Positions 34,213 to 42,412 of a DNA stretch of 42,412 nucleotides are shown here, one piece after another. The DNA is from Akkermansia muciniphila. Its GTDB lineage: Bacteria; Verrucomicrobiota; Verrucomicrobiia; Limisphaerales; UBA9464. The notes under the pieces were generated by a model that did no database searches, had not been told where the DNA came from, and was given only the letters and a program-made list of their open reading frames with translations. Within the stretch, counting starts at the first letter, position 1; each line of letters begins with the position of its first letter. The stretch covers positions 1 through 42,412 of the forward strand of contig CAMAUY010000036.1 in assembly GCA_945861565.1 (NCBI GenBank), in the 5' to 3' direction. The translations under genes and the position numbers were made by a program.

Positions 34213-34304
34213 CGTTGCCAGCGAATACTGCCGTCTCGATACGTCATCACAATCAATCGCCCCGTCGCGGGCGCGGTGTTGCCTGTGATCCTCGACACAC
34301 CCTC
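34213..34304. repeat. 92-bp direct repeat, copy A
   Basis: Begins CGTTGCCAGC and ends CGACACACCCTC. It matches 34600-34691 at 89 of 92 positions; the three differences are clustered within an 8-nt stretch near the left end. Sharp similarity boundaries. It contains a CCCG-tcg-CGGG hairpin flanked by ATCAC/GTGAT, so it could form a branched structure. Confidence 0.9.
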
Positions 34305-34599
34305 AGACAGGCGCAGACGAGGCATAATAATCGTCCGAAAACGAGCTCCCGTTGGCAATCACTACACGCTCGTTGCGAAGGGAGCTGCATATTCTACCGG
34401 ATTAGTTTCCTTCGGTCATCCGGCGTGAGGTAGTTTACCTATAGGGCTGCGGCCTCCACCGCGGCTTCCTCCGACCGCAAAATAAGTCAAGCGGTCATAT
34501 CCTTGCCCACATTTAGCCCCTCTCCGCTCGACCTATTCCGCTTGGGTGGTTTGGGCCACCCGAGTCGATGAACGATGGACGCCGGCGAGTGTGCCCACA

Positions 34600-34691
34600 C
34601 GTTGCCAGCTAAGACTCCCGTCTCGATACGTCATCACAATCAATCGCCCCGTCGCGGGCGCGGTGTTGCCTGTGATCCTCGACACACCCTC
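34600..34691. repeat. 92-bp direct repeat, copy B
   Basis: Second copy in the same orientation, 387 bp from copy A and 76 bp before the GNAT start codon. On the minus strand both copies are open in the same frame and would encode RITGNTAPATGRLIVMTYRDG, split here as a shared segment around TGRLIVMTYRDG followed by W-QRV. Confidence 0.9.
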
Positions 34692-34752
34692 GGGACGCAC
34701 CGGCCGGAAATGCGGTCCGCACGCCAGCTTGCGTCGCGCTCTCTGGCACAGT

Positions 34753-34758
34753 AGGAGG
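34753..34758 (+). promoter_or_regulatory. Canonical Shine-Dalgarno of the GNAT gene
   Basis: AGGAGG, 9 nt before the ATG at 34768. This is the only full consensus site I see in the window and decides the start against the longer frame. Confidence 0.8.
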
Positions 34759-34767
34759 GATCCCGTC

Positions 34768-35277
34768 ATGCAAGCCCATCTCGTTCGTCTGGCACTCCCG
34801 GAGGACTGTTCTGGCATCCTGGAGATCTACAACCATGCGGTTCTCAACACCACGGCGTCTTACGACACCGAACCGCGATCCTTGGAGCATCGGCGGCAGT
34901 GGTTCGAGGATCATGCCAAGGCCAATTTGCCGATCTACGTGGCGGAAGACGGCGGGGGCCGAGTGATCGGGTGGAGTGCGCTCAATCGGTTTCATGACCG
35001 GGTCGGATATCGTTTCACCGCGGAGAATTCCGTTTACGTCGCCCACGATGCCCGCGGTCGGGGTGTGGGAGGCACGCTGCTCCGCCCCCTCATCGAGGCG
35101 GCGCGAGAACGGCAGTTGCACGCCATCCTGGCGGTCATTGATGCCCAGAACGAGCCGAGCATTCGGCTCCATTCCCGCCAGGGTTTCTTTCAGGTCGGAC
35201 TATTCCGACAGGTGGGCTTCAAGTTCGACCGCTGGCTGGATGTCGTGTACATGGAACACTTGTTGGCTGCCACCTGA
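34768..35277 (+). CDS. GNAT family N-acetyltransferase (phosphinothricin acetyltransferase-like)
   Basis: 169-aa cytosolic acetyl-CoA-dependent acetyltransferase. It resembles the PAT/YwnH/MnaT group: opening VRLALPEDCSGILEIYNHAV, T-A-S-Y-D near 29-33, the acetyl-CoA loop RGRGVGGTLLRPLIEAAR at about 96-113, AVIDAQNEPSIRLHSRQGF at 122-140 and the ending FDRWLDVVYME. Relatives acetylate phosphinothricin, methionine sulfoximine or related amino acids; the real substrate is unknown and resistance should not be assumed. The longer upstream frame enters the 92-bp repeat and is rejected because of the Shine-Dalgarno at 34753-34758. Confidence 0.92.
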   Translation: MQAHLVRLALPEDCSGILEIYNHAVLNTTASYDTEPRSLEHRRQWFEDHAKANLPIYVAEDGGGRVIGWSALNRFHDRVGYRFTAENSVYVAHDARGRGVGGTLLRPLIEAARERQLHAILAVIDAQNEPSIRLHSRQGFFQVGLFRQVGFKFDRWLDVVYMEHLLAAT

Positions 35278-35328
35278 CGCAGTTTCGTGGTTGGTCTTCG
35301 CCCCAGCACCCGGTAGAAACTCCGGCGC

Positions 35329-38300
35329 ATGAAGTATTCGTCACGGGTCATTTTCATAACGATCCTATCGTCATTTTTCCTCTCGGGACTTGCCGGGCTG
35401 GTTTATCAAGTGGTCTGGACCCGCTATCTTGCCCTGTTTCTGGGGCACACCAGCTATGCAGTCGTGGCCGTCCTGATCGCCTTCATGGGGGGGCTCGCCC
35501 TCGGCAATGCCTGGTTGGGAGCCCGAGTGGACACCCTTCGGCGCCCGCTGATGTTTTATGCGGCCCTGGAAGTGGGCATCGGATTCTACGCGGTTATTTT
35601 CCCCCAGTACTTCGAGCTGATTCACGGTGGATTCCTCATGATGGTGCGCCAATTAAATCCCACCGGCGCAACGTTGCTGGCATTGAAATTTGTTTTTGCC
35701 GGCATCGCGATTCTCCCGCCAACGGTGCTCATGGGGGCGACCTTGCCGGCATTGACCCGGTACGTAACCCGATCGTTGTCGGAACTTCGCGGAAAGGTGG
35801 CGGCGCTCTATGCGATCAATAGTTCCGGCGCAGTGGCTGGCACTCTCCTGGCAGATTGGTGGTGGATCCCCTCCATTGGACTAGAGGCCTGCGTGTTCAT
35901 CGGTGCCACGATCAGCCTCTTGATTGGTCTCGTGTCTTTGATCCTGAGCCACAAAAGCGGCGAAGGTACGACCGCCCCGGAACCGGAACCGGTCGCCCCA
36001 GGGATCGTCGAGTCTTTTACCCCCGCGGAACTGCGTCTGGCGCTAATCGGGATCGGCGTCTCGGGATTTGTGGCGATGCTCTACGAGGTGGCGTGGACCC
36101 GCCTTTTGGGACTCGCACTCGGATCGAGCACCCACGCCTATTCGCTGATGCTTATTACCTTCATCTCCGGAATCGCGGCCGGCGGCTGGATCATCTACCG
36201 GTGGAAACGCCAAACCAACACGCTGGCGGCGTTTGCCTGGGCGGAATTGGCCCTCGCCGGGACCTTGTTTGCGTCGATGTTTTTTTACGACCTCCTCCCA
36301 TGGTGGTTCATTGTTCTGGCTCGAAATCTGAGCCGACGGCCGGAAACGTATTGGATCTACGAGGCCACCCAAGGGCTGGTGTGCTTCACCGTGATGTTTG
36401 TTCCCGCGGTCTGTCTCGGGATGACACTACCCCTGGTGAGCCGGGTCGCGACGGCCGAACTGAGTCGGACCGGCCGGTCGGTCGGTCGCGTGTTTGCAGT
36501 GAATACGCTAGGGACCGTCCTGGGCGCCGCCGTCACAGGGCTGCTTTTCCTGCCGTACTTGGGGTTGGCGCGGACGTTTGCCCTGGGGATAGGCTTGAAC
36601 GCCCTGATCGGGGTTCTGATTCTTGCCTGGCGTCGTCGCCCGCAGTTCCGACTGTCGTTGCTGGTTGCCCCAGCGCTCGTGCTGGCGGCGGCTTGGTCGG
36701 CGGGCTCGTGGTTGAATCCGCGATGGCAGAAGACATTCACCCTGGGGGTATGGCGGAATCCAAACGATTTCCGGACTCTCGCCGAGTACCGGGCTCGCGC
36801 TGCCAAGGTAGATCTCAAGTACCACCGGGACGGGGCTGGATCGACCGTCGCGGTCACCGCTCATCGGAACCTCGACGGTTCCCCCATGATTTCATTGCGG
36901 GTCAACGGTAAGGCGGATGCCAGTACCGGGACCGATATTGTCACCCAACTCCTGGCCGGGCACATCCCGGGCCTCTTGCATCCGGGCCTGCGCGACGCCC
37001 TGGTGGTGGGCGCAGGCAGTGGAATGACCGCCGGCTCTTTGCTGCGGCATCCGACGATTCGCCGGGTGGATCTGGTGGAAATCTCCCCGGAAGTCATCCA
37101 TGCGGCCGGAACATTTTTTGCGGAAGCCAACCAAAACGCGCTCCAGGATCCACGTCTCCACGTGGCGATTGAAGACGCGAAGTGTTTTCTACAGACGACG
37201 ACCCAGGAGTACGATGTGATTGTGACCGAGCCCTCGAATCCCTGGATGGCCGGCGTTGCGGCGGTTTTCAGCCGCGAATATTATCAAGATTGCCGCAGCC
37301 GGCTGCGATCCGGTGGCATTATTGCCCAGTGGTTGCAATCCTATGAGACCGACGACCGTACCCTGGACATGGTGGTGGCGACGATCGGTTCGGTGTTTCC
37401 ATATCTGAGTGTTTGGCAGACGTCCACGGGTGATTTGCTACTCGTGGGCTCGCCGGAGCGCATGAAGATCGACGTGGAAGAGGTTGCGCTCCGCATGAAG
37501 GCACCCGAAGTGGCGATGGACCTGAAGCGAATATCGATCGAACGGCCGTTTGTGCTGTTCTCCCTGGAGCATTTGCCGTTTGGCGACGGCGCGTTTCTGC
37601 CGGCCGCCGACACGATTCTGCATAGTGATTTTTTCCCCCAACTCGAGTACGCCGCGGAGAAGGCGTTTTTCGTGAAGGATTTTTCGGTCAAGCCTCAACG
37701 CTTGAGCGAGATGCAGTCCACCCGCCCTCGAACTCTGTTAGGCGACTGGTTGCGGGCCCACCCGGCCGATGCGTCCGACCTCGCAGGGTTGGCCCAGTTC
37801 ATGGAGAAGTTTCCCATGCATGGCGACCAACTCCGTCGGTCGGTGCTAAATCGGTGGCTGCAACTTGAGCCGGGGGATAAGACGGCGTTGCGATCGGCTG
37901 CGGAACTGGCCGGAGAGTTCGCACCCCCCAGCAGCGAGTATGGGCGACTGGCACGACTGCCTGGGTATCAATTCGAAGATTCGCTTCGGGAAGTCGGACT
38001 TCTCCGTCAATTTGCCGGATTGCACGTGCTTGCCTATCGGGGGGACCGATCCGCATTCAATCAGCCGTCCTGGACCAACGCCGATTTCTTCTCCCGTGTG
38101 GCGATGGGGTTAGATACCGAGAACTCACGGTCGCACCGGATGCACGTTGCCGAGATTCTCTGGGATCGGGGCGCCGACGAACAGTTTCTGAAGATGGCCG
38201 AGGAATGCTTCAACCCGAATGCAAAGTTCGGCCCGGTAAACTTCAAGCTCGACTCCGAGGCGGCGCAAATCGTGCTCTCCCGGATCTTAGATACATACTT

Positions 38301-38451
38301 GAGGCGTGGGGATTTGACCAACGCGGTCGGCTGGGCGATCGCAGCGCGGACGCACGGATACTTGGATCCGAAGCAGCCGGGGCAGAATCCCCGATTGCTA
38401 TTGCTGGCGCGCCGGACGTTTGCCGAGGCCGAAGCCCTGGCAAAACCGTAA
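35329..38451 (+). CDS. Fused membrane/spermidine-synthase-like protein (1040 aa)
   Basis: N-terminal membrane region (about 1-460) with two related halves: LAGLVYQVVWTRYLALFLG at 21-39 is echoed by FVAMLYEVAWTRLLGLALG at 247-265. A spermidine-synthase-like Rossmann domain follows at about 500-720: DALVVGAGSGMTAGSL (GAGSG 561-565), VDLVEISPEV with E584, EDAKCFL, and YDVIVTEPSNPWMAG at 628-642. The C-terminal ~280 residues are helical, possibly TPR-like. Canonical spermidine synthases have an Asp in the D-x-x-x-x-D position where E-P-S is found here, so polyamine synthesis is doubtful; these fused proteins are widespread and of unknown role. ATG chosen at the first hydrophobic helix; no Shine-Dalgarno. 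Converges with the TIGR01777 gene. Confidence 0.92.
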   Translation: MKYSSRVIFITILSSFFLSGLAGLVYQVVWTRYLALFLGHTSYAVVAVLIAFMGGLALGNAWLGARVDTLRRPLMFYAALEVGIGFYAVIFPQYFELIHGGFLMMVRQLNPTGATLLALKFVFAGIAILPPTVLMGATLPALTRYVTRSLSELRGKVAALYAINSSGAVAGTLLADWWWIPSIGLEACVFIGATISLLIGLVSLILSHKSGEGTTAPEPEPVAPGIVESFTPAELRLALIGIGVSGFVAMLYEVAWTRLLGLALGSSTHAYSLMLITFISGIAAGGWIIYRWKRQTNTLAAFAWAELALAGTLFASMFFYDLLPWWFIVLARNLSRRPETYWIYEATQGLVCFTVMFVPAVCLGMTLPLVSRVATAELSRTGRSVGRVFAVNTLGTVLGAAVTGLLFLPYLGLARTFALGIGLNALIGVLILAWRRRPQFRLSLLVAPALVLAAAWSAGSWLNPRWQKTFTLGVWRNPNDFRTLAEYRARAAKVDLKYHRDGAGSTVAVTAHRNLDGSPMISLRVNGKADASTGTDIVTQLLAGHIPGLLHPGLRDALVVGAGSGMTAGSLLRHPTIRRVDLVEISPEVIHAAGTFFAEANQNALQDPRLHVAIEDAKCFLQTTTQEYDVIVTEPSNPWMAGVAAVFSREYYQDCRSRLRSGGIIAQWLQSYETDDRTLDMVVATIGSVFPYLSVWQTSTGDLLLVGSPERMKIDVEEVALRMKAPEVAMDLKRISIERPFVLFSLEHLPFGDGAFLPAADTILHSDFFPQLEYAAEKAFFVKDFSVKPQRLSEMQSTRPRTLLGDWLRAHPADASDLAGLAQFMEKFPMHGDQLRRSVLNRWLQLEPGDKTALRSAAELAGEFAPPSSEYGRLARLPGYQFEDSLREVGLLRQFAGLHVLAYRGDRSAFNQPSWTNADFFSRVAMGLDTENSRSHRMHVAEILWDRGADEQFLKMAEECFNPNAKFGPVNFKLDSEAAQIVLSRILDTYLRRGDLTNAVGWAIAARTHGYLDPKQPGQNPRLLLLARRTFAEAEALAKP

Positions 38452-38475
38452 GCGCGGCAGCGGATCAGCGAAGTT

Positions 38476-39420
38476 TCACGCCCCTTTTGTTAAGTCGTGA
38501 AGTGCATCGCGCATGGCCGAAAATTGAAACTCGAAGCCGCTCGCCAGTAATTTGCCGGGTACCACACGACGGCTCTTCAGGATGAGTTCCGTTTCAGTGC
38601 GTAGGAAGAACGCCCCGATCTCCAGCATCCACTCGGTGGCGGGCAGGCCGATCGGGGCGCCGACGAGCTCTCGAAAGAGACGCATCATGTCCCGATTCGG
38701 GAGAGGGTTCGGGGTGGCGAGATTGACGGGGCCGCGGATATCGTCGTGAGCGATCAACCACTCGACGGCGCGGCAAAAGTCCGCTTGATGCAGCCAGGAA
38801 ACGAACTGGTTCCCGCTTCCCATCCGACCGCCGAGGCCGAAACGAGCGAGCCGACAGAGAACGGGGAAGACACTATTGCGCGCGTGGCCAAGCACCAAGG
38901 TGGTTCGAAGCGCAATCTTGCGGGTCTGCGGGGTCATCGCGTTGTTGAACGCGTTCTCCCAGGCATGGATTACCTCCAGCGAGAATTCGTCGTGAACCGC
39001 CGGAGTGGGCGTAAAATCGGTACCCGACTCGTCCCACGGCGTGCCGAAAGTATGACGATAGATTGTGGCCGAACTGGCATTCAACCACACCGGTGACGGG
39101 CGCTCACATCGCGCAATCGCTTCGCCAAGAATGCGCGTCGGCTTGACGCGCGAATCAATGATGATCCGCCGGTTGGCAGGCGTGTAGCGGCAGTCCACCG
39201 AGCGCCCCGAAAGATTGACGACGGCAGCAGCCCCCTCCAGCTCGCGTGTCCAATCACCGATGGTTTCGCCATCCCACACAACTTCCCGGGCGCCTGCCCC
39301 GGCCTGCGAGGGTCGCCGGGTGAACACGACCACTTCCCAGCCGAGGGCATCGAAGTGTCGGGTGAGCTCCTTCCCGAGAAAACCGGAGCCGCCCGCGAGA
39401 ATTAATTTCGGTTTATTCAT
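38476..39420 (-). CDS. TIGR01777 family SDR protein (YfcH-like NAD-dependent epimerase)
   Basis: 314 aa. Rossmann motif GGSGFLG at 10-16; the family hallmark VVNLSGRSVDCRYTPANRR near 67-85; NASSATIYRH; FGLGGRMGSGNQFVSWLHQ; and the C-terminal DUF1731 domain (about 255-310: PLPNRDMMRLFRELVGAP, LILKSRRVVPGKLLASGF). Members are extended short-chain dehydrogenases with no established substrate. The ATG at 39420 starts directly at the Rossmann strand; a longer frame adds 20 unrelated residues. The catalytic YxxxK Tyr/Lys are degenerate (YRHTF), as is common in this family. Confidence 0.92.
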   Translation of the reverse strand: MNKPKLILAGGSGFLGKELTRHFDALGWEVVVFTRRPSQAGAGAREVVWDGETIGDWTRELEGAAAVVNLSGRSVDCRYTPANRRIIIDSRVKPTRILGEAIARCERPSPVWLNASSATIYRHTFGTPWDESGTDFTPTPAVHDEFSLEVIHAWENAFNNAMTPQTRKIALRTTLVLGHARNSVFPVLCRLARFGLGGRMGSGNQFVSWLHQADFCRAVEWLIAHDDIRGPVNLATPNPLPNRDMMRLFRELVGAPIGLPATEWMLEIGAFFLRTETELILKSRRVVPGKLLASGFEFQFSAMRDALHDLTKGA

Positions 39421-39702
39421 CGGGAACCCTGCGCTTAAAGGGGGCAAGTGTGTAAATGAAACTCTTTGGAACCAAAGCACTCGAAAAAGGCGGAAACCCT
39501 CCCATCGTCGACAGAGATCGAGGGAAACGTGGCCCGTTCAATTTAATCGATAACATGTCGAACCCGTCACTTTTTTTTGCGTTGCTGACAAAACACCGGC
39601 GCTGTTACCGAGAAACACCCCACCGCAACAAGTGACCGAAAATGGGCATTTTCTTCGCATTTTGGGCATTCGTTATCTTAGTGCCATTCAGAACCGACCC
39701 TG

Positions 39703-42216
39703 TTACGGCGACTGCTTCGCGCGATAGAAACGATGGGGGCGATTGGTGATGGTGCCGGCGTCGTCGTAGCGCCAGATGCCGTTCGTGTTTTCCATGAGGC
39801 CAAGGTTCGTCCAGGTGGCTAAGGGCGCGCTGATGTTGGTCGTGGCAAACACGAGATAGTTCGAGCCGGTCTCGCCCACCATGCAGACTTTGAATCCGTT
39901 GGTGCGCACGCCGCCCAGGGTCAGCGTGTGCAATGGCAGGGTGATGCTGGCCACCGTGCGGTTGGATGATCCCGTGCCGCCGCGATCATCCCAGGCACGG
40001 GCCTCAAAGAGGTTCGTGGCGGGGAAATCCGTTTCAAAGGTGGTGGTAAACGCGCCGCCCGCGTGGGTGGCGATGGGCGCGCCGTTCAACAGAAAAGTCA
40101 GGTTCGTCACGCTGCCGTCGAGGTCGGTGGCGGCGGCGGTCAGTTGGAAGGGGTTGCAGACCAGTTGGGTATTGCCGCCGGTGATGGAGAAACTGACCAC
40201 GGGCAGCGCGTTGGAGGCGCGCAGGATGAGGGCGTTGGTCAGATAGACGATTTCGAACTCGTAGTTGGGCGTGAGAATCTGGTCAAACTGCCCGGAGCGC
40301 GCGGTGTAGGTCAGGGCGGTGAACGTGTTGCCGAACGTCGGATAGAAACCATTGGTGAACGTGACGTTCAAGGTGCCGGCAAGGTTCACGGAATTGTTGA
40401 CGTCAATCCGATCGTATTGTCCGGGTGAATCGCCGCCCATCTGCATGTGGTAGGTCCCGCCGGCAACGTTGGTGAACGGGCCGGACAAACTCAGCGCTCC
40501 GACCGGACTGCCGGGGCGCAGCGTGGCGGCATTGTAGAGACTCGGACTCGACTGGAGCGTGCTTGCCCCGACAATTTCGCCGCCGAGGACGTTGCACTTC
40601 GCGCCATTGATCGTGCTGCCGCCGATATCGGTGCTGCCACCCAGTTGAGTGAACCGGCCCATCGTGAGGATCGTGCCCAGCAGATTGACAAAGCCATAAT
40701 TGGTCGTGGGCAAGTCGAACGTCGGATTGCTGTTGATGCCGGAGCGCTGGACGAGGCCGTGATTTACGAAGGAGTTGGGGGAGCCGATATTATAATCGTA
40801 GGTGAGGGCGGTGCCGGCGAGGTTGACGACGCCCCCGGTCGCATTGACCCAGTGCGAGCCCAGAAACCAGACGGCGCCGGGGGTGTTGAAGTTGACGGTG
40901 CCGTGATTGTTCCAGCGGGTGGTGTAGAGATTCTTGCCCACGGCGCTGCCAATGGTGGTGATGCAGTTGGACAGCGTATTGAGCGTGGCCGCGCCGTAGC
41001 CGTAGAACGAGCCGCCATTGAAATTGAAATCGCTGCGCACGTTGATCAGGGCGGCGTTGAGAATCGTGCCGTTGTCCGACTGGAACAGATCAGCGTTGAT
41101 GGTCGCGGCGTTGGTGACCCAGGCTGACGCGGTGCCGATGAAGAAGCTTTTGGCTTCCAGCGTGACGGCGGAGTTGGCGAGATAAAGCCGCCCGCCGGCG
41201 GCGACGTTGAACGTGTTCAAGCTGGTCAGATTGGCATTTAAATGCATGGCCGGACTGCCGGCGATCCAGCCGCAATATATCTGGTTTGAAGTCGTCAGCG
41301 GCGTGTTGAACAGCACTTCGCCCGAAAACTGTGCAATCAGATAACCCGTGCCCAGCAACTGGGTGCCGGCTTCGAGTGCGTAGGTTCCCGATATGTGGAA
41401 GAGCCAGCCGTTCGGCGAGAGGTTGATCGTGCCGGTGTTGGTGCCGCCCCGGTAAAGGTAGGCGTAAAAGATGGTACCGCTATTGCTGACCCCGACATTC
41501 AGACTGCCGTAATTGAAAAGCGGCGCGTCAATGGTGCTCGGCGCGGACGAATTGGCGGACAGCATGTGAATCGTGCCGTAGTTGACGACCACATTGGCGG
41601 CACTCGAACCGCCGTTGAAGCCGCCAACGCCGATGGTGATGACTCCTCCCGGCTGGTTGGTGATCACGCCCAGCGAATCAATGATCGCAGCGGAGGTGTC
41701 ACGGTTGAATTTTCCGTAATTGATGAGTGGGCGGTATAGATATCGCAGTCCGAGGCCGTATGAATCAATCGTACCCTGCGCTTGATTGATTAACTGGCCC
41801 GTGCCTTGCAGCACGCTGGCATAAAAGTTGAACAGTCCGCGGTTGGTGACTGAGCCGGCACCATTGAGCGTGCCGACAAAATCCACTACGCCGTTGGTGC
41901 CGATGTCCCAGCCGCCACCCACCGTCAGGGTGTTTTGCACACTCAAGGCGGGCTGGCTGTTCGGCGCATCCAGGCCCACGACCAGATTGCCAACCGCATT
42001 GGCCGTGCTGATGGTGACCGTGTAAGTGCCGGCGTTGGTGATGAAGGCATTGTCCATCGCGCCGGGCACTTGGTTCGGCGACCAGCCCGATGCGGTGGTC
42101 CAGTTGCCGCCCGCCAGATTCGTCCAGACGACGTCAGCGGCGCGTCCCGTCAGATCATTGCTAAGAAAAATGACGGCGATAATGCCGTATGAGATAAGAG
42201 CGATGTTTTTGCGCAT
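39703..42216 (-). CDS. Large secreted beta-structure protein with Ig-like C-terminal region (837 aa)
   Basis: Signal peptide MRKNIALISYGIIAVIFLSN, cleavage near GRA|ADV. It opens with VVWTNLAGGNWTTASGWSPN, GAMDNAFITNAGTYTVTI, the start typical of surface beta-helix proteins with autotransporter-associated-type repeats. Residues about 75-650 are G/N/T-rich short strands (NLVVGLD, GVVDFVGTLNGAGSVTNRG, LNTFNVAAGGRLYLAN). An Ig-like domain at about 680-770 (VVSFSITGGNTQLVCNPF, LNGAPIATHAGG) precedes the terminal module ending RFYRAKQSP. No transmembrane barrel or LPXTG motif is visible. A longer start (TTG, 24 residues upstream) lacks a signal. Function unknown; probable adhesin or surface protein (inference). 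Confidence 0.88.
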   Translation of the reverse strand: MRKNIALISYGIIAVIFLSNDLTGRAADVVWTNLAGGNWTTASGWSPNQVPGAMDNAFITNAGTYTVTISTANAVGNLVVGLDAPNSQPALSVQNTLTVGGGWDIGTNGVVDFVGTLNGAGSVTNRGLFNFYASVLQGTGQLINQAQGTIDSYGLGLRYLYRPLINYGKFNRDTSAAIIDSLGVITNQPGGVITIGVGGFNGGSSAANVVVNYGTIHMLSANSSAPSTIDAPLFNYGSLNVGVSNSGTIFYAYLYRGGTNTGTINLSPNGWLFHISGTYALEAGTQLLGTGYLIAQFSGEVLFNTPLTTSNQIYCGWIAGSPAMHLNANLTSLNTFNVAAGGRLYLANSAVTLEAKSFFIGTASAWVTNAATINADLFQSDNGTILNAALINVRSDFNFNGGSFYGYGAATLNTLSNCITTIGSAVGKNLYTTRWNNHGTVNFNTPGAVWFLGSHWVNATGGVVNLAGTALTYDYNIGSPNSFVNHGLVQRSGINSNPTFDLPTTNYGFVNLLGTILTMGRFTQLGGSTDIGGSTINGAKCNVLGGEIVGASTLQSSPSLYNAATLRPGSPVGALSLSGPFTNVAGGTYHMQMGGDSPGQYDRIDVNNSVNLAGTLNVTFTNGFYPTFGNTFTALTYTARSGQFDQILTPNYEFEIVYLTNALILRASNALPVVSFSITGGNTQLVCNPFQLTAAATDLDGSVTNLTFLLNGAPIATHAGGAFTTTFETDFPATNLFEARAWDDRGGTGSSNRTVASITLPLHTLTLGGVRTNGFKVCMVGETGSNYLVFATTNISAPLATWTNLGLMENTNGIWRYDDAGTITNRPHRFYRAKQSP

Positions 42217-42284
42217 AATTGTTCCGAGTTCTGATTTTGCACTCTGCTGCCGACTGAAATGATACCAACGGTGTCCGTCTTGAT

Positions 42285-42412
42285 TCAAAGGTAAGTTTCC
42301 ATAGATCGCCGTAAATGCGGCAGGGCATCCGCCCAGCGCATATCCGTGAGAATGCCATTCCGCAAGGTCCTGATAAACTGCGCGGTCAACTGCACGATTG
42401 CGGGCAGCAACT
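42285..42412 (-). CDS. Possible 3' end of an unidentified gene, truncated by the window edge
   Basis: A frame of 41 codons is open from the right edge to a TGA, ending ILTDMRWADALPHLRRSMET-Y-L. The composition (amphipathic, helical, ordinary residues) looks like a real protein C-terminus, and the stop lies 69 bp before the start of the next minus-strand gene. I do not recognise the family. Too short for certainty; a second frame is also open here. Confidence 0.4.
   Translation of the reverse strand, partial: LLPAIVQLTAQFIRTLRNGILTDMRWADALPHLRRSMETYL

Larger units (their letters stand above)
33728..34767. other. 1.0-kb intergenic region with repeats
   Basis: No gene I can support, though short minus-strand frames remain open across both 92-bp repeats. 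It contains a CTGGAG-TTGGCCATT element (33844-33859), a GGGGG/CCCCC hairpin (33937-33952), two tandem 12-mers GTCGGAARCTTT (33967-33990) and a 92-bp direct repeat (34213-34304, 34600-34691). Confidence 0.65.

Noticed and set aside
34062..34358. 98-codon minus-strand frame spanning 92-bp repeat copy A
   Set aside because: Kept only as part of the repeat finding: no start signal, no family recognised, and the part shared with copy B is limited to the repeat.
35856..36911. 351-codon plus-strand frame within the fused synthase gene
   Set aside because: Out-of-frame shadow in GC-rich sequence; the membrane and Rossmann motifs are all in the 1040-aa frame.

Overview
The window looks like a chromosomal segment of a GC-rich Verrucomicrobiota bacterium, probably of the Pedosphaera/Limisphaera type (inference). 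The clearest marker is a 51-residue small basic protein (20575-20730) of the kind found in Verrucomicrobia, Chlamydiae and Lentisphaerae. A DUF1549/DUF1553 + DUF1501 pair, a G-(FTLVELL) pseudopilin-like protein, giant secreted lamin-tail/CotH proteins and the general lack of Shine-Dalgarno sequences all fit. I see no rRNA, tRNA, CRISPR array, complete insertion sequence or prophage.

Layout. 1-281: a repeat-rich gap and a terminator for the first gene. 282-3650 (-): a large secreted beta-helix protein. 3651-5162: a hairpin-dense intergenic region with two inverted copies of a ~205-bp REP/BIME-like element. 5163-7496 (+): an MBOAT acyltransferase and an SGNH-like partner, probably an envelope O-acylation pair. 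7498-9279 (-): a small holin-like membrane protein and a secreted PQQ-type sugar dehydrogenase. 9280-11111: several intergenic repeat families flanking a UPF0175/DUF3368-PIN toxin-antitoxin pair. 11112-13622 (+): plsY, gpsA (phospholipid precursor synthesis) and a TSUP permease. 13630-14478 (-): a pseudopilin-like protein, separated from the divergent YhcH-family gene by a 59-nt near-perfect palindrome. 15226-20445 (+): the DUF1549/1553-DUF1501 pair and an MFS transporter. 20575-23535 (+): small basic protein, terminator, RluB-type pseudouridine synthase, an SH3-domain secreted protein and folD.

23525-32859 (-) holds two giant secreted proteins (1609 and about 1486 residues) built from lamin-tail, CotH-kinase-like, beta-helix and LamG-like modules. 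Then come a DEDDy exonuclease (33008-33727, -), a 1-kb gap with a 92-bp direct repeat, a GNAT acetyltransferase, a 1040-residue fused membrane/spermidine-synthase-like protein (+), a TIGR01777 SDR protein (-), another large secreted beta-structure protein (-), and the possible 3' end of a further minus-strand gene at the right edge.

Most genes are housekeeping or envelope/secretome genes. The least explained parts are the dispersed intergenic hairpin families, a lamin-tail domain split by inserted LamG-like modules, and a C-terminal module ending in a FYR-like motif shared by the four largest secreted proteins.
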